Source of the DNA: CAWKOH01 sp963851245
GTDB taxonomy: Bacteria; Actinomycetota; Acidimicrobiia; Acidimicrobiales; Palsa-688
Direction: 5' to 3'
DNA length: 64,000 nt
NCBI GenBank assembly: GCA_963851245.1
Contig: CAWKOH010000012.1
Coordinates: 558,001-622,000 of the forward strand
This document shows positions 63,113-64,000 of the stretch, piece after piece. Position 1 is the stretch's first letter, and every line of letters starts with the position of its first letter. Below the pieces are notes generated by a model. The model saw nothing but the letters and a program-made list of their open reading frames with translations. It had not been told where the DNA came from and made no database searches. Made by a program: the position numbers and the translations under genes.

Positions 63113-64000
63113 ATGCCGACCATGACCCCCGAACAGATCCACGCCAGGCGCTGGGCCACTCTCGGCGTCCTCTGCCTCTCGCTCCTGCTGATCGTGGTGG
63201 ACGGCTCGATCGTCAATGTCGCCCTCCCTACCCTGGTCCGCGACCTGCACGCCTCGACCGCCTCCCTGCAGTGGGTCACCGACTCCTACACCCTGGCCAT
63301 GGCCGGGCTCCTGCTCAGCCTCGGCAGCCTGGGTGACCGGATCGGACGCCACCGCACCCTCGCCGGCGGCCTGATCGTCTTCGGCATCGGCTCCGCACTG
63401 GCCGCCCTGTCGGGGTCGTCGATCGAGCTCATCGCCTCCCGGGTAGTGATGGGCGTCGGGGCGGCGGCCATCATGCCCGCCACGCTGTCGATCCTGACCA
63501 ACGTGTTCACCGTCCCGGCCGAACGGGCCAAGGCGATCGCCATGTGGTCGGCCGTCTCTGGGCTCGGGGTGGCGATCGGCCCGACCCTGGGCGGCTGGCT
63601 GCTCGAGCACTTCGGCTGGGGATCGATCTTCACCGTCAACCTGCCCATCGTCGTCGTCGCCCTGATCGCCGGCCGCCTGGTGGTGCCGCCGTCGAGCAAC
63701 CCGTATCCCAAGGCCCTCGATCCGGTCGGTCTGCTCAGCTCGGTCGCCGGCGTCGTGGCCGTCGTGTACGCCATCATCGAGGCCCCGACCTACGGCTGGC
63801 TGAGCGCCCGGACCCTCGGTATCGGGGCGGCCGGTCTCGCCATCCTGGCCGCCTGGGTGGTCTACGAGCTGCGCAGCTCGCACCCCATGGTGGACCTGCG
63901 GGTGTTCCGCAACGCCCGCTTCAGCGCCGCCAGCTTCTCGGTCACGATGATCTTCCTGGCCCTGTTCGGCTGGTTGTTCCTCTTCACCCAGCAGTTGCAG
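63113..64000 (+). CDS. DHA2-type MFS drug exporter, 3' truncated by window edge
   Basis: First 296 residues of a 14-helix proton-driven multidrug exporter (EmrB/QacA type). LLLIVVDGSIVNVALPTLVR is motif D1, GSLGDRIGRHRTLAGGL motif A, GLGVAIGPTLGGWLLEHFGW motif C; helices 1-9 or so are covered. AAAGGGAGGG fixes the ATG at 63113. Controlled by the divergent PadR gene through the dyads between them. Substrate unknown. Confidence 0.93.
   Translation, partial: MPTMTPEQIHARRWATLGVLCLSLLLIVVDGSIVNVALPTLVRDLHASTASLQWVTDSYTLAMAGLLLSLGSLGDRIGRHRTLAGGLIVFGIGSALAALSGSSIELIASRVVMGVGAAAIMPATLSILTNVFTVPAERAKAIAMWSAVSGLGVAIGPTLGGWLLEHFGWGSIFTVNLPIVVVALIAGRLVVPPSSNPYPKALDPVGLLSSVAGVVAVVYAIIEAPTYGWLSARTLGIGAAGLAILAAWVVYELRSSHPMVDLRVFRNARFSAASFSVTMIFLALFGWLFLFTQQLQ

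Overview
The window is high-G+C DNA from an actinobacterium. GTG starts, ATGA-coupled gene pairs, PadR regulators, CsbD, DUF1206 and DUF4389 proteins and SpoIIE/STAS partner-switching proteins all fit Actinomycetota. The mix of CoA-linked catabolic genes with MacAB/HlyD clusters suggests an uncultured Acidimicrobiia-like lineage; that placement is inference. No rRNA, CRISPR array, complete insertion sequence or origin is visible.

Layout. (1) 0-10.2 kb: catabolic block with a phosphotransferase, acyl-CoA dehydrogenase, KstD-like flavoprotein, acyl-CoA ligase, enoyl-CoA hydratase, Rieske oxygenase coupled to a cupin, alpha/beta hydrolase, amidohydrolase remnant and SDR; it looks like degradation of a steroid, terpenoid or aromatic compound through CoA thioesters. 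(2) 10.4-18.9 kb: a leftward export operon (HlyD adaptor, MacB-type ATPase, MacB-type permease, DUF5666-like lipoprotein, second HlyD adaptor) divergent from an OmpR/EnvZ-type two-component system; the shared intergenic region carries a perfect 11-bp tandem repeat. (3) 19.0-23.7 kb: an SCP2-like/hydrolase fusion, then a badly frameshifted receiver-SpoIIE phosphatase, CHASE3 kinase and response regulator. (4) 24-51 kb: a stress-type region with hemerythrin, CYTH/CHAD protein, two related uncharacterised proteins, a flippase-like membrane protein, STAS proteins, TreY-TreZ trehalose synthesis, phosphoesterase, DUF1206, a PAP2-lipid kinase-PAP2 operon, ferritin-like protein, GH15 glucanase, GAF-SpoIIE-HATPase switch protein, catalase and CsbD. 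(5) 51.5-56 kb: family A DNA polymerase-like protein and small uncharacterised genes. (6) 56.0-62.4 kb: a mosaic of broken parts and transferred genes: a tRNA-Thr half, an AbrB/PIN toxin-antitoxin pair, a decapitated ABC ATPase, an ABC permease spliced to an immunity-protein tail, PadR with a membrane protein, and an S53 peptidase. (7) 62.4 kb to the end: PadR regulator divergent from a DHA2 drug exporter, with two operator-like dyads between them.

A theme of the whole window is broken genes. About a dozen loci have frameshifts, several at homopolymers, most densely at 20.8-23.4 kb. At least six more are truncated remnants: amidohydrolase, superoxide dismutase, RsbW-like kinase, MFS half, ABC ATPase and ABC permease. 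Simple frameshifts may be assembly errors; the truncations look like real rearrangement or misjoins. The best candidates for something undescribed are the two-adaptor export operon with its repeat-bearing control region and the pair of related uncharacterised proteins at 26.8 and 29.9 kb. No wholly new system can be proven from sequence alone.
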